From Cordia subcordata (lineage: Eukaryota > Streptophyta > Magnoliopsida > Boraginales > Cordiaceae), in the NCBI GenBank assembly GCA_028554755.1, contig JAPTOF010000005.1:20992001-21056000 (forward strand): a DNA stretch of 64,000 bases. The letters are read 5' to 3'. Below the pieces are notes generated by a model. It was not told the DNA's origin and made no database searches. It was given only the letters and a program-made list of their open reading frames with translations. Of the stretch, positions 46,931 through 60,009 are shown one piece after another. Within the stretch, counting starts at the first letter, position 1. Each line of letters starts with the position of its first letter. The position numbers were made by a program, and so were the translations under genes.

Positions 46931-47724
46931 AACCAACCCAAACGGTGCATAAAACTTGTGAAAATATTTTGGTGTTGTTGATGAATCAATTGTTTAAACA
47001 TAAAACATTTGGTTTGTATTGCATTCCTTTAGTTAGTGCATGCATAAGCATTTTTGTGTTGTTTTTGCAAACGGTAAAAAGCTCACTTTGGAGCTATCTC
47101 ATAAAGGAAATTTAGCTAATTAAGTCAAAGAATGCTACAGTAAAATCGAAGTGAATTGAAAAGTGCATGCATCTTTGCTATGTATAGTAGATCTTGCCAT
47201 TCTTTCACTTGTCGGCAATAATTGGTGCCATTCTTTCACTTGAAGGTAGCTTATAATTGAGTCACTGAATTGTACTTAGACTCGTTTGAATTAGTTTTCT
47301 TTTTAAATATATGTATAATTATATATTCTCGGAGATGAAATTAATTAGTCTCTCTCTTTCATAAACACTCAATTACTTTCTGCTTTAATCTTGATTTTGA
47401 TCTTCGTGTGAATACACATAGAGTCTTCACAAAATTGGAGGATTCGTTACACAGTTAAGTCTTCTTAAACATGCATTTTCTTAGACAAATAATTAGTATG
47501 TTTATAACGCAAATAGATCGTTAATTAACAATTCAGCTATATTATTTTCAAAACATGACTTTGACTACGTAACTAAAGAATAGAAGTACAAGATATTAAA
47601 TTAGAGTTGAGTTTTACACACAGTGTAAATGTCTTGCTGTCCTTGAAACTTGGACTTGTACGTAAACACGAGACTTTCTAGACTCCTTAATTATTGCTTC
47701 AGTGTGTTGGAACTATCAATTTAA
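46931..47724. other. Spacer downstream of gene C, no gene seen
   Basis: AT-rich, with a poly-A run at 46919-46935. The last 30 bp before the gene C stop (ACTATCAATTTAAT) match the 3' UTR of gene A. Confidence 0.55.
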
Positions 47725-50700
47725 TTAATTACTGGCATCTAATCCAAGTATCACGCTGAAAACTCGTTTCATCTCTGAGATTGGATCGTTTAGGTTTGCA
47801 GATGACTTTGATCGCCAAGCAACATGATCATCGGGCCTCACCAAAATGGCTCCTTTGTCTGTCAGCTTGCATAGATCCCACCAAGAAGGTGAAGTTGGTG
47901 ATCTCTTCACTTCCACAACATCAATGAAGTTTTTCCAGGGCATCAATGCAGCAGCACTTGTGACATTTCCATCATCAGTAGTAGTGTTCTCTGGCCACAC
48001 AGCACACACCTTCAAAGGAAGTTTGATTTCCTCTGCAGCCACCTTGAATGCAGCTTGGGCCAGATGATAGGACTCTTTAACTGGTGCTATAATGAGAACA
48101 AACTCAACCTTTTCCACTGAGACAAGATCCAATGTGGAAAATGTGTTCTGCACAAATCTCATGTTATTGTTGTTAAAGCTAAGAAATATATATTCTTGAA
48201 ATAGATGAAAAGAGAAAGAAAAAGAGCTTTCTAATTGGATTGAACTGCTCAGCAAAGATTAATTTCAGTTTTGCTTGCAGATCTTTAGAACATCCAGTTG
48301 ATGTTGTAATTTTGTCACGAGAGACATGATACAAATTTTACCTTTTACAAAAACTAGGTTTTTTTTGTACCCATATCATGTTTTACATTCGTTAATTTGT
48401 CCTTAATACTAGACAACAAGTCTACTTGGATTTATTTCTTTAAATATAGCAAATGAATCTTTTGCATTTCAGCAATAAATCTTGTTTTAAACACTACTGG
48501 ATTGTTAATTAAATTATAAGTAAAATATAGATAATAGACAACATTAATGATATAATTAAGAATAATGCATTGGTTGATAATATGATAATAAATAGCTAAT
48601 AATAAATGAAGAACTAACATTATAAGATGTAAGTAACAACATGACAATTTAAGATTACTTTTTAAAAACTTTAATATAATGATATTGATTATCTATCCAC
48701 AAAATACCTTGCTTGAGAAATTTGACAACAATTTAACAGTCATGTGGGGCAGCCTTGACCCGGGGTCAGTGGACGAAACATATTCTCTCTTACGTCCGGT
48801 TGGTGATTCTAATACACCTTGCATGTCATCATCACCATCACTCACCAGTGCTCCTTTCAGGTACCTAACATGGATAGATCGATGCACAAAACTTATTTAA
48901 GCTCATCATATAGCATAAGAGAAAATTAACCTTAAACAGAGACGCTATATTTACATTAGATAAACAGTGACGCTATATTTTTCATTAAGATAGTATATTT
49001 TTACAATAATTTATGCTTACGCTTGGACATTGCGATACCTAAAATTAAAGTCACATGGTAACAATGCAAGTGTTATTGATTGTGTTAATATAATTGATAA
49101 ATCCTCTCTTTTGAACTAACAATTTTAATCAGCACAAAAGACAAATAACGTTAATTAATTACCTAAAACCTATATCCTCAGCAGGGAATCGAAGTTGCAC
49201 GCTCTCTCCACCTTCAAAGATCTGTTTTAGTTTAGCAAGCCTTGAAGATCCAAGAGGATTTTTCTCACTCAACATAAAATCTGAAAGCTGGAAACCAGCC
49301 ATAGCAAACATTCCACGTAAAATCGCCTTTTTTAGAGCGGATGGCAAAATGGCACCCATCCTACCATTGATGCCTCTGTACACTGCAAAACTTATTATCT
49401 CATGAAAGTTAGAATGCAATCTTCAAGATGGGAAAATAGTTCAAGAGGTTGGGATTACTCCTTTGAAAACAGGACTTAGGTTCGGAGTAGGGAGTTCAAG
49501 AAAAAAAAAAGGGAGGAAAAAAAAAAAAGAGCAACAGAGAAAAGAGAGGAAAGAGGAAAAGCTGACCCGCCATTCCTATGGTTGGATAAATACCAAGTGC
49601 ACCATAAACTTCCATTGCTACTTTGATAATTTGCACACTAAGTGCTGTGTTGTAACTAGCAATCTGCATATATAGTTCAAGACAAGACATAAATATGTAT
49701 GTAAGTACATAAATATGTGTGTATATATGCTATGTTTGGAATAGACTTATATAAGATGCTTATTTTATTAACGTTAAGGAGGTATGTTTATTGTCTCTTT
49801 TTATTTGATAAGATATAAGACATCCTATTATCACAACTATCTTATGAAGACTAAAAACAAACTATATTTTTTTGTATAAATAACCACCTTATAATAAGCA
49901 TATAGCAAACACAAAATAGTATAGCTACAGGGAAGAAAATTAATACCTGCTTCCTTTCCATTTCATAAGTGGAAAGGAAAGAAACCGGGGCTGCACCCTG
50001 GAGTACAGAGGCCAATTTCCAAGCAAGGTTATGAGCATCCTGGATACCGGTATTCATACCTGTAAATTAAACATTGTTTAATGTAAAGTTGTCTGAGTAC
50101 GACTTTTCTGGATTTTAAATCACTATGTATATGTACACATCCACGAAAACTTGTGTTTTGGAGCATGTACTTATCGTGAATCCAACTTCTTTTAATTAAA
50201 AGAGAAGTATAAAATATTTTCAAATTTTTATGCTGGACTAGAATATAATATTAAACTATTGGGATATATTCTTATTTCCCCACCTTAATCTTTCATTCTT
50301 TTGCTTGATTAACATAATTTTTGGATGTGAGTTGAACATCACACGAGAATTAAAATCTAGGCTGGAATTTTGTTCCTTGGGAGTGAAAGAATGGGTAAAT
50401 TGTTTTGTGAAATTATATAAAATTTAATTTCTTAACTTAAAAAGAAGAACTCTAAAACATGTGCATACTGCATACCGAAACCACCAGAAGGAGGAAAGCG
50501 ATGAGCAGCATCGCCAGCAAGTATGACTCTGTTGTCAAAAGATAAGAATTTCTCTGCAACTTGAGCTTGCGCCACCCATGGCTTTACGGTTGTTATGTTC
50601 AAGTCTGCAAACTCTCGACCAATTAATTTGGTGAGTAACCTCTTACACATCTGCAAGATGAAGCTTTTGAAGGTCACTATTACAATGTTCGGAGTAGTGA

Positions 50701-53700
50701 CAGATTTTGAACCCAAGATAGTTAATATTCAACAACTTCCTATTAATCTTAAGCTGTTTAATTTGTTTATGGGAAAGTGTTCTGCAAAGAGTGGAAAATA
50801 CCTCAGGCGTGAAGTCTTCTGCCTTCTCTTGAGGGGGATAATATGATACCTACGAAACAAATAACTAAAACATAAGTCGTAAATTTTCACGATCAAGACT
50901 TTTACCTCATTAATATTTTGTCCTAACACTCTAACGATGCACCTCAACCGATCATTTCGTTTCTAAATTTCAAAATACACGAGGATAAATGAAACAGTCA
51001 AGATCTCGGAACATAAAATGATATAAAATACACCATACCTGGAAAGCAAACTCCCCTTGTGTGAGATCATAAGCAACAAGAAAACATATGCCTTCACGAT
51101 TGAAGAGGAAATAGAGCATGCCTGGTCTCTCTTTCATCAAATAATGCCCCAAGTCTTGACTGAAAAAATGGATGCTGACGAACATTTGCAAGTCTTTTTC
51201 ACCTTTCATGTCTATGCCCGCAAGCTTTTGAACTGTACTTCTAACACCATCTGTACCAACGAGAAACTTGCAATGGATTTCTTTCTGCATAAGCTTTCCT
51301 TCTTCATCAAAAGCAACAGTTGCTGTAACACCATGGTCTGCAATTCTAATGGAGATGCATTCGTGCCCCATTAATATCTTTCCAGCTGCTTCTTTAATTA
51401 TAAGCTCATTCATGGCCTCCTTATTAACAGCTTTAGAGTTTTCAGTGATATGAAAGCCAAGGTTCTCCAGCTTGTTTACGAGCAGTTCATTCAGTTTGTA
51501 CTGCTTGAGGTGTCCAAGAGAGACTGGGCTCACTTTCTCATCAATGTCTGCTGTTGATGGAGGCAAAATTTTTACATAAAAAAGTCAACTCACTACCAAA
51601 AAGATTAAGAGGAGCCGCTGGTTGTACTACAAAATAACGAGAAATAGTCGACAGTTTTGTAATATAGGCAGAGTTTAGGTAATATATTGGTATATTGTTA
51701 TGGAAAATAATTAATAAATGTATTCTTAGTTTGATTGGTAGATAGTATGATTATACAATATTATAATAAGGAAGATGTAATGTTCGAACTATGGATGAAA
51801 TATTATGTGTTTTTCTTTTTCCCTGGAATTATATATAAACAACGTTTTCAAATGAGCGACTACAATTTTCAAATGGCCAAGTGTCCATATAGGCGGCTAT
51901 TTTATTGTTTCCTATTACCCATTTTTTTCTAGTGACTAGTGGGGGGTTGTTTATAATTTTTTTTTTAATTCTTTTTTGTTTTTGTGCTTTAAGTTAGGGT
52001 ATCGATTAATCCCTATGAGGAAATTGTCCTCCCAACTAATGCTTCTATTCTCTTTCTTGGTGACGTCGTCACTACCTCAACTAACAACTTGTTAGTGTTT
52101 ATAATTTTTTTTTTTTGTCGGTAAATGAAGTATTTCATTCCACAAACTTTAACATAAAACTACATCAAGAGCAGGATCGAGATGCCCCAAGATGTACACG
52201 AAAAGGTATTTTCAAAGGTTTGTCTGTACTTACCAACCAAACTAGTGCTTATAAAATTTTTGTCAAGCAGAAAATGTGATTTGTACCGTGACGGTAGCAG
52301 TTGGTAAGAAAGATAATTTATAAATTTAAACCGGACCATATACAGATCATATAAGTAAATTAGTTCTAATAACATGCTGATAATATTATATATACAAAGA
52401 TAAAGAAGAGTGGATTGTATATGAACAGACAGGTATTAGATCATGACTCTCTCTTTATATATATAATACCATATTATGAAACATAAAGTTATATTCTAAA
52501 AAGTGTTGTATAATTAGATCGAGTAACCTAAGGTCTTAACTCTTAAACATAATCCTAAATCATTTTTTTTTTCTTGTTGTACGTTTACCTTGAGGTTGCA
52601 TATGATCAACTAAGCCAAGAAGACGACCAGTGAGTATAGTACAATATACAAAGTTCCTCCAGGAATCAAGAGGTGGCTGAGACCTTACAATATCATCAGC
52701 TAAACCATCCATTTTCCAAAACACCTATAAAAATAACAAATTTTCGTTTAACTTCATGAAGCCATGCGTGCAATAAACTTATATATCCTTAATTATAATT
52801 AATCTATTATATGTGATCTACATAACATTTACATTCAAATTAATATAAATAATATAATTCATAAAAGCAAAGAAAAGGATTTAACAAACCTCCATAGACC
52901 TATTGTTTATTATATGTGCTTGTGGATGTGTGGAAAACTCCTTTCTTTTCTCCAAAATGGCACATTTTACCCCTACATAAGAGTTACGAAACAATGAGCT
53001 AACTGATCAAATGCATTGAGATTTTTCAAATATTCAGTTAAAGGTGTCAGTTTAGAACTCCAAATAATGTTGTTGACTTTTACACAGTAATAGGTGTGTA
53101 AGTGATCATTTCATTTAAAAGTTTAAAGTTCTAAAAGTTTTATATTTCATTAGTTTGGTAATGTTGAAAACAAATAAATAAATAGGACAAAGCTCTTTAT
53201 AGCTAACAACTTGATTTTTCAGATAAGGTAAACATAGTATCTGACCCCATGTAGCTGGGTTTTTTTAAAACCTTTTTTCCAAACCCCCTACCGCACCCCA
53301 ACCACCCATTTATTTCCCACATGATTTGAATAATATATGATCTCACTCCTAAAAGAGATAGTCTCAACCGTTTGAATTACCCATGAACCCATGTAGTAGG
53401 TTCAATCCTCTGTAGTCACCTGTTTTGAAAAACTAAAACTTTTCAGGGGCTCAAAATAGCTCTTTCTTGCATGCATGTGAGCATAGGTGTTTGAAGACTA
53501 GTAAATAAATACACCAAAAAACCCTTTCTCATGGTTAAAATTTTAAATGAGATATCGGTCCAATTAGATATATCCAACATGCACCTCACATTGCAAATTT
53601 GCAACCGAGGTTGATATGGCAAAATTGAACTAGACTTTCATTGAACTAGACTTGCAACCGAGGTTCATAAGTGACTCTACTGATATCTTTTTCCAAAAAA

Positions 53701-53980
53701 ATAAATTTATACAAAATACATATATAACTAGTTTGATATCTAAGTCAAAAGTACTACAATCAACCAATAACTCAGAAACCAAAAAGAAGAAAAAGAAAAA
53801 ACTAGAATCAAGTTTGAGATTGTAACCAAGTTTGGTTAAAAGGATGGAGAGGACAAGGCCAACAGGGCCTGCACCAACGATCAAGACAGGCAAGATTGAA
53901 TCATCAACATTGTTGAGATTGTTTGTTTCTGGTAATGAAAGTCCAATATCGGACCTTTTTGTGAACCCGAAATCCCCCAT
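47725..53980 (-). CDS. Gene C: FAD-dependent aromatic/polyketide hydroxylase-like monooxygenase
   Basis: Eleven GT-AG exons give 704 aa: 53827-53980, 52890-52972, 52589-52724, 51039-51547, 50802-50849, 50476-50650, 49947-50059, 49567-49663, 49163-49382, 48708-48864, 47725-48147. Seen: ATG at 53980 with the B-type leader but eight residues shorter, GAGPVG at 36-41, GTDGVRS in exon 4, GDAAHRFPPSGGFG in exon 6, and LVRPDDHVAWR in the C-terminal thioredoxin-like domain. Exon 4 is one codon shorter than in B, exon 11 ends DASN. Introns are free of the large insertions found in B, making it the most compact intact copy. Class A flavin monooxygenase by family; NAD(P)H and O2 use expected, substrate unknown. 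TATA box at 54074-54080. Confidence 0.9.
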
Positions 53981-54073
53981 GTATCACACACACAAACACA
54001 CGCACTAAAATGAGAGAAAACGTCTGTTTGTTGAGTAAGAGCTAGCTGCAAATTAGCTTGTTTGTTTGGCAAA

Positions 54074-54080
54074 GCTTATA
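54074..54080 (-). promoter_or_regulatory. TATA box of gene C
   Basis: Minus-strand TATATAA, about 95 bp upstream of the ATG at 53980, in the conserved promoter block shared with B and relic G. Confidence 0.65.
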
Positions 54081-54467
54081 TAGATTAATTTCTTGATTAG
54101 GTCAATCAAGGTTTTATTTGTTTGGTCAAGGTGAATCCGTTTCAAGAACTCTAATAATTTCTTTTATATTGTGGAAGAATCTTTTGCGTAATTTCTTTTA
54201 ATTGTCCCCAGATAATCACTTTTAGCCATGATCTGGAAAGTGAAAAACTTGCCATCAAAATGAGCAAAGCTGACCAAATCTTAAAGCTTGTCAACAAAAA
54301 TGAGCAAAGCTGACCAAATCTTAGTTTGAATAACCCTCTAATTAATTAATTAATTAATTAGCTGATCAATTAAAATTTTGCTGCAGAGTCAAATGAAATT
54401 AATCTACATTGATTTGCCTCTTCCGCGTCATTGCATGCCTCATGTGCTATAACTTCAAACTTTTAAT

Positions 54468-54905
54468 ATGAGTAAATTGCAAGTTATCCCCTATACTCTA
54501 ACATATGTGCACCGTACCCCTTATAGTATCAAAACTAACTAATTATCCCCTGTACTCTGACCTATCTGCACCATATCTCCTGTAGTATCAAAACTAGCTA
54601 ATTATCCCAAGAACTTCCTAAAAGTGTGCAAAATAATCCCTGAAGTTTCTAAAAGCATGCAAAATACCCCCTAAAATATATGACGACAAGGGGTAAAAGC
54701 ATGCAAAATACCCCTAAAATATATGACGACAAGAGATATTTTGCACACTTTTAAAAACTTTAGAGGGATAATTAACTAATTTTGATATTACAGGGGTATG
54801 GTGCACATAAATCAAAGTACAGAAAAAAATTAGTTAGTTTTGATACCTCAGAAAGTATGGTGTAAATATGTTAGAATACACGGGAGTAACATGTAATTTA
54901 CTCCT
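54468..54905. mobile_element. TIR repeat upstream of gene C
   Basis: Outer ends GAGTAAATTGCAAGTTATCCCC and, inverted, GGAGTAAATTACATGTTACTCCC. The interior consists of inverted copies of TAATTATCCC...TGATAC blocks. It is absent from the matching place in G (about 4880). Related sequence at 33434 and around 60450. Class uncertain. Confidence 0.6.
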
Positions 54906-56098
54906 TTTAATATTGACTGAACTTGTTTTGTATTGTCAATTCAAATTAAAATACATTGATTTGAATCTTAATTAGTTTGAAGGTTTGGACAACTGAACTA
55001 ATTGAAAGCGTCTGTTTGTAAATGTTTACTCAAAAAAAAAAAATTATTAATGCAAGCGTCCTAATTATAACATATCCAAAACTCCCACTTTCTTCCTCTT
55101 GAATAAGTTTTTTTTTCTTTTATTATTCTTTCACTCAAAAGAAAAAGTCAATCATGTTGAAAACTTAATCGTGTGACGTATTAAGAAAATGCCTTGAATA
55201 TGAATTCAAATAGTTGAGGTCCTAATAAGGGACATAACTAAAATAGTTCAAAAAGTGAACTTCTGAATAAATTCAAAATCCAAGTAGATGGGTCGTACAG
55301 TTTATATTCATATATTCAACAGAATGGAATACTTGTAAATCCAATGAGGTGAGTGTTGGTTACAAACAACTATATAAATATCACCATTTTGACATAGTCA
55401 TCTGATCGGTAATTAATTAGAGAGAGGGAGGATTCAGAGAGAACTTTCTATGCATGACAAATAAATAATACTAACAACGGGAGTTAATTAAGAAAGAAGG
55501 CCCAATTAGGGTATGTCCTAAGCTTGAAAGAAGAGCTAACTAATGTTGAAAAATTTTCAAGAACGTTCTAAGCTAGACTATTTGTCTGGTTGCGGTTCTA
55601 ATACTAAGCCAAGTCGGTATTGTGAAAGATTAGAAGCCAATTAGAGGAGGGGTCATTCCCTGGATTTAATCATTGCTTAGTAAAAGAGGAGAGAGAATCT
55701 ATTTACTGATTGAGAGGGCATTTGTGACATTCGAGAGGAGGATTTAGGCTTTTTTCTTTGTACAGAAAACAATTGTGTGTAATTAAAACTTGTATCTTAG
55801 TGGATTATCCCAACGGATTGAGAACCGCGAACGTAAGCCATAGTGTTGAACTACGTAAACTCGCATGTGCTTTTCTCGTTACCTTTGCTCATATATATTT
55901 TCACTGCACATGTGTGTGTTTGTTTATGTATGTGCGTGCGATTATAATGTATTGGAGGAGCCACTAACTCTTTCTTCAATTTTTTTTTTTTTTTTGGACT
56001 ACATGTTTCATTTTCTTCTTTGTTACATGTATCATACGTGGCACATACTGCTCCAGTTAGCTGAAAAACTAAGATTAGAAAATAAAAATCCATGACAT

Positions 56099-56952
56099 CA
56101 CTACAAGAAATGTTACCAATAATTACATATATTTTAATTTCTAGTTATATTTAAAAATATAATTAAAAATTTTGTTACACTTACTATAAGTGTAGCTAAT
56201 ATTGATGCAATAGAAAATATTGCTGCATTTAAAAATGTAGCTAATATTGATGGAACAGAAAATATTACTAGACTTAAAAATGTAGCTAATATTTGCTATA
56301 GTTGAAAGTATAATCAATATTAGTTACATTTACTACACTTTCAATACATACACCCTCAAAATATATATGAGCAAAGGTAACTAAAATTTACTACACTTTC
56401 AATACATACACCCTCAAAATTCTTGTATCTTAAGAACTCTAACTAAAATAAAATAGTTTAATGTGTAAAGACAAAATAAAATAAAATTAAAATTAGCATA
56501 AAATTTGAACTGTAATGGTTAAATTTGTATAAAAGTTGGATTAAGAGGAACCAATAGAAGAGAGTTTTACCTCAATTAATTTTATAGACAATATGATATT
56601 GCAACATTTTTAAATCCACCAAAGCGGGTCAAAACACATGCTATAGGCTAAGCAAATGCCCCTTGTACTTACCAATTATTTAATTAGCTATACTTGAAAG
56701 TGTAACCAATGGTTGATATATAAAAAATTATACAAGGATATTTTGTTACACTTGTAACCATTTCAAAATATTTCCTTAAAGAAATGTTGTAGTAAAAATG
56801 TAAGTAAAATAGTTACACTTGACAGTGTAACAAAATGATTACTATAGCTCAAATTATACAAAAATATTTTATTACAAAGTGTAACTATTTCTCTTTACTT
56901 GCATCAAGTGTAATAGAAAAAGTTATAAATACTGGCTTAAAATGTTGTAGTA
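56099..56952. mobile_element. Non-autonomous CACTA element upstream of gene C
   Basis: Starts CACTACAAGAAATGTTACCA and ends AAAATGTTGTAGTA (last base mutated), flanked by CAT and CGT. The interior has GTGTAAC/GTTACAC words like the gene B intron element, so it is the same family. The G flank (6030-6050, CATGGCACAGATAT) is the empty site. Confidence 0.78.
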
Positions 56953-57980
56953 CGTAGATATTAAAATTAATCAATTAATTATATGCATTATATAATCCTT
57001 GGATCCGTGCCAACATACTGCTTCTTCAATTATTTTATATACGTACTTTTTTGACTTTCACCCTCTACGATACCTTCACTCTTTTCTTCAAATAATTTAA
57101 TTTTTAGGGATAACCATACACTGTTAGAACTAGTTAATTAATTTTTTTGAATAAATTGACAATTTTCTTTTTCAGTTGACGAAGGATCGCTTTTCAGCTT
57201 TCTGTCAAACTAAAACAAGAGCCAATCAAATCGATCAACATGTCTATCTTGTGCAAAATTAATTGGCTGATTCAAAATACACGTAAATATAAAATAAAAG
57301 AAAAAATCACGTTAGAATTGCTCATGTATACTTGTTTCGTGGTGAGTCGTCACTGTCTAAAATGCAAACACTTTGTGACTTTTATATGTCAAAGGTGTGC
57401 CCTTAAAATTTCACGAGTACCACTTTAAGCATGGATCTTGAAATTTGCATGACATGTCCATCAAGATTTTCATTTCACTCTATCCTGTTCACTTTCAATC
57501 CATCGAATATTAGATTGTGGATTGAATTCTTCAATGGATCAAATTTTTATGCACAAATTCTTTTTTTAAATTATTTCATCTCATAAAATAAGGTTTGATT
57601 TTATTTTATTTGATCATATACTTCATGCGTCTAGACTGAATTCTTTGTGATAGATCCTTTCCTGCATTTGACAATTCCATAGATCCAAATTAGCAGTCAT
57701 GACGGGATTAGAGTAAGCTCAAGTGGCATTATCAAATTCAAGAAAGGATCTAGCTTAAATAATCAAATTGGCTCTTAACAAGAAGTGAATTGTGCCAATT
57801 CATTCAAGTATCAAAATTTGACCTCTAGCAATTACATAAACTTGATTCACATTGTGTTTGCTATTAGAAAATAAGGGGTGATTAATTAGTCATAATATAA
57901 TCTACAAGCTAGAACGCTACAATTGGAACCTACATAGGGGTGAAAATGGTGCCAAGTCACTCTAAAAATAGTTATGCTCA

Positions 57981-58101
57981 GAGCCTGTTTGGCTTTACTT
58001 ATTTTGCAAGTTTATAAACTTCTAAAAAAAAGCACTCTCTCATATGTTTTTTTTACTATTTGCAACTTATAAGCCCTAAATAAGCTTAGCCAAACAGGCT
58101 A
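57981..58101. mobile_element. Tourist-like MITE, shared with 7064-7181
   Basis: Ends GAGCCTGTTTGGC / GCCAAACAGGCTA. Present at the same place in both flank copies. Confidence 0.8.
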
Positions 58102-58141
58102 TTAGAGATAATTACTTAAGTCCTTGTTAACAACACTCTTA

Positions 58142-58540
58142 GGGGCCGTTTGGATTGAGGGGAATGGGGGGAAGGAAAGGGAAGGGAGGGATTTTGGTAT
58201 CCCATCCCTTGTTTGTTTTGAAGATATTGGGAGGGGGAAGGGTTTTGGAAAGAAAAACAAAATCCCCTCAAATCCTTTATTTGCAATCCTTCCAAATTAG
58301 AGTAAAATGAAATGAAAGGATTCTTGAAATCCTTTACTCTCAATCTTTTACATATAAAATTTATTCTTTCCTTCCATTTCCTTCCTAACCAAACACAAGA
58401 TACTCATAATCCTTTATATTCCTTTTCCCTGCAAAAAAACTCTAATCCAAACATGAACTACCTATTTCCTCTTCTTTCCTTTATAATCTTTTCCTTTCCT
58501 TTTCTTTATTAAATTTTTCCTCTCCAATCCAAACACACCC
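58142..58540. mobile_element. Tourist-like element, copy-specific
   Basis: Ends GGGGCCGTTTGGATTGAGGG / CTCCAATCCAAACACACCC, bordered by TTA and TAA. The G flank at about 7215 (CACTCTCAGAGACTAG) is the empty site. The interior is rich in GGGAAGG/CCTTCC words. Confidence 0.8.
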
Positions 58541-58710
58541 TAAAGACTAGACTATATTTGGTTCAAGAACTGTATGGTGGAAGGGAAATGGAGAGATATG
58601 TACCTTATATTTCTTCTTTTAAACTTTCATAGATGTTTGAATTTTGATTATCACTTTTAGGAAGTAATTTTTAACAATTTAATTGAGCTACCCCAAACTC
58701 CAAGAGGTAG

Positions 58711-59042
58711 TGTTGGGGAAAAACATGCAAACACGAAGAATACGAGAAGAAATAATGGACACAAAAATTACGTGGTTCGGCTTTAAAGCCTACGTCCACG
58801 GGCAGCAGAGAATAATTCTATTATTGATCACGAATGCTACAAGGCTCTCACTTTGGTTTCTCTCTCACACATAACATAATGAGTATTGCCACATATTTAT
58901 AGTGCAAAGGTTTCCTAAACCTATTAAGCAGAAAAGGCAACTAATTAATTATGTGCTACAAAAGATAACAAGCGAATAAGATAATATGCTAATAAGAAAA
59001 TCTACTATTCTTGTTGCCCAAAAATACGAGACACATTCAACA
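58711..59042. mobile_element. 332-bp solo LTR
   Basis: Starts TGTTGGGG, ends TTCAACA, with GGTA duplicated at both borders (58706-58710 region, 59043-59046). It contains the ACGTGGTTCGGC and CCTACGTCCACGGGCAG segments typical of plant copia-type LTRs. The sister flank at 7380 reads CCAAGAGGTATATGTACC without it, so this is a clear solo LTR. Confidence 0.88.
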
Positions 59043-59155
59043 GGTATATGTACCTTTGTATAGGGGATATGAATGTAGAGCTCTATCCTCTTTGTGTTGT
59101 TTAATATGAATGAATGGAAATATATAAACGAGTAACATTTCCTCTTATTCGGTTG

Positions 59156-59590
59156 GAGCGAGAACAATGTCAACAGTGCATATATAAATTAAATGGGGTT
59201 TAAAATTGTAACCAAGTTTGGTTAAAAGGATAGCGAGAACAATGTCAACAGGGCTTGCACCGATGATCAACACTGACAACATTGAATCGTCATCATTGAT
59301 CATTTTGTTTAAGTTTGACATATTGAATGCTAAATTCACTTACTCACACACACACACAGTTAAATGCTACAAAGCATTCACTTATATCGGCACACAACCT
59401 TATATGTAGGATTCGTCTAAATTAGCTTTTCTAAAAAGTCTTTTTTTAATAATTTCTTTTAAAAATATATTTTTTTTAAGAAGTTGAAATTTCTAGTTTC
59501 TTAAAAAAAGCTCTAACATTTATGACAAAGAGAAAATTTTTATTTTTCATGAAAAGAAGTCATGTTTTTCATTAAAAAAAAACATATAAG
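59156..59590 (-). pseudogene. Relic F: exon 1 plus promoter module inserted into duplicated flank
   Basis: Exon 1 at 59213-59321 (ATG at 59321) encodes the same sequence as relic E (GASPVDIVLAIL), and the surrounding segment is nearly identical to 46536-46930, including TATA-like sequence and a truncated MITE arm ending in poly-A. It replaces about 50 bp of the flank as seen at 7487-7540. A 19-bp piece of the exon (59233-59251) is repeated at the left border (59158-59176). Confidence 0.82.
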
Positions 59591-60009
59591 GTTGAAAGAT
59601 ATATCCTTTGTAAAGTCACCCAAAAGTGATACAAAAATACATATATTCACTGGTTTACTATTTCTTTTTCATTGATGCAATATGTAAATGTGTGTGGCAT
59701 AACTAGGTATGATAAAAAGACAGAAAGATATATGCTACAAACAAAATAAGTTCAACTAAAGACGATAGATAATAGAAGAAGTAGATCAGACATAAGTTTT
59801 TTTTTTTTTTGTTTCTTTTTTCCTCCTCTTCAAATGGTTCTCGTTCTCTTAATATATTACTCGAGGTCACCAAAATCGAATAAAAACACTGAGTTTGTTC
59901 AAATAATGATGAAATGAGAACACTTTTAAACCTTTCCTCTTTTCTCCCATAGGATGTTGTTGCATGACACATACACATTGAGCTTTTCTCTCTCCCTCAA
60001 CATGCTTCT

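Larger units (their letters stand above)
54000..57960. repeat. Upstream flank of gene C, duplicated at G and B
   Basis: No gene. Collinear with 4450-7060 and with 29600-33980. A 46-bp AAAGCTTGTCAACAAAATGAGCAAAGCTGACCAAATCTT-type unit is duplicated in tandem here (about 54240-54325; single in G at 4701-4745). Interrupted by the TIR repeat 54468-54905 and the CACTA element 56099-56952. Confidence 0.85.
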
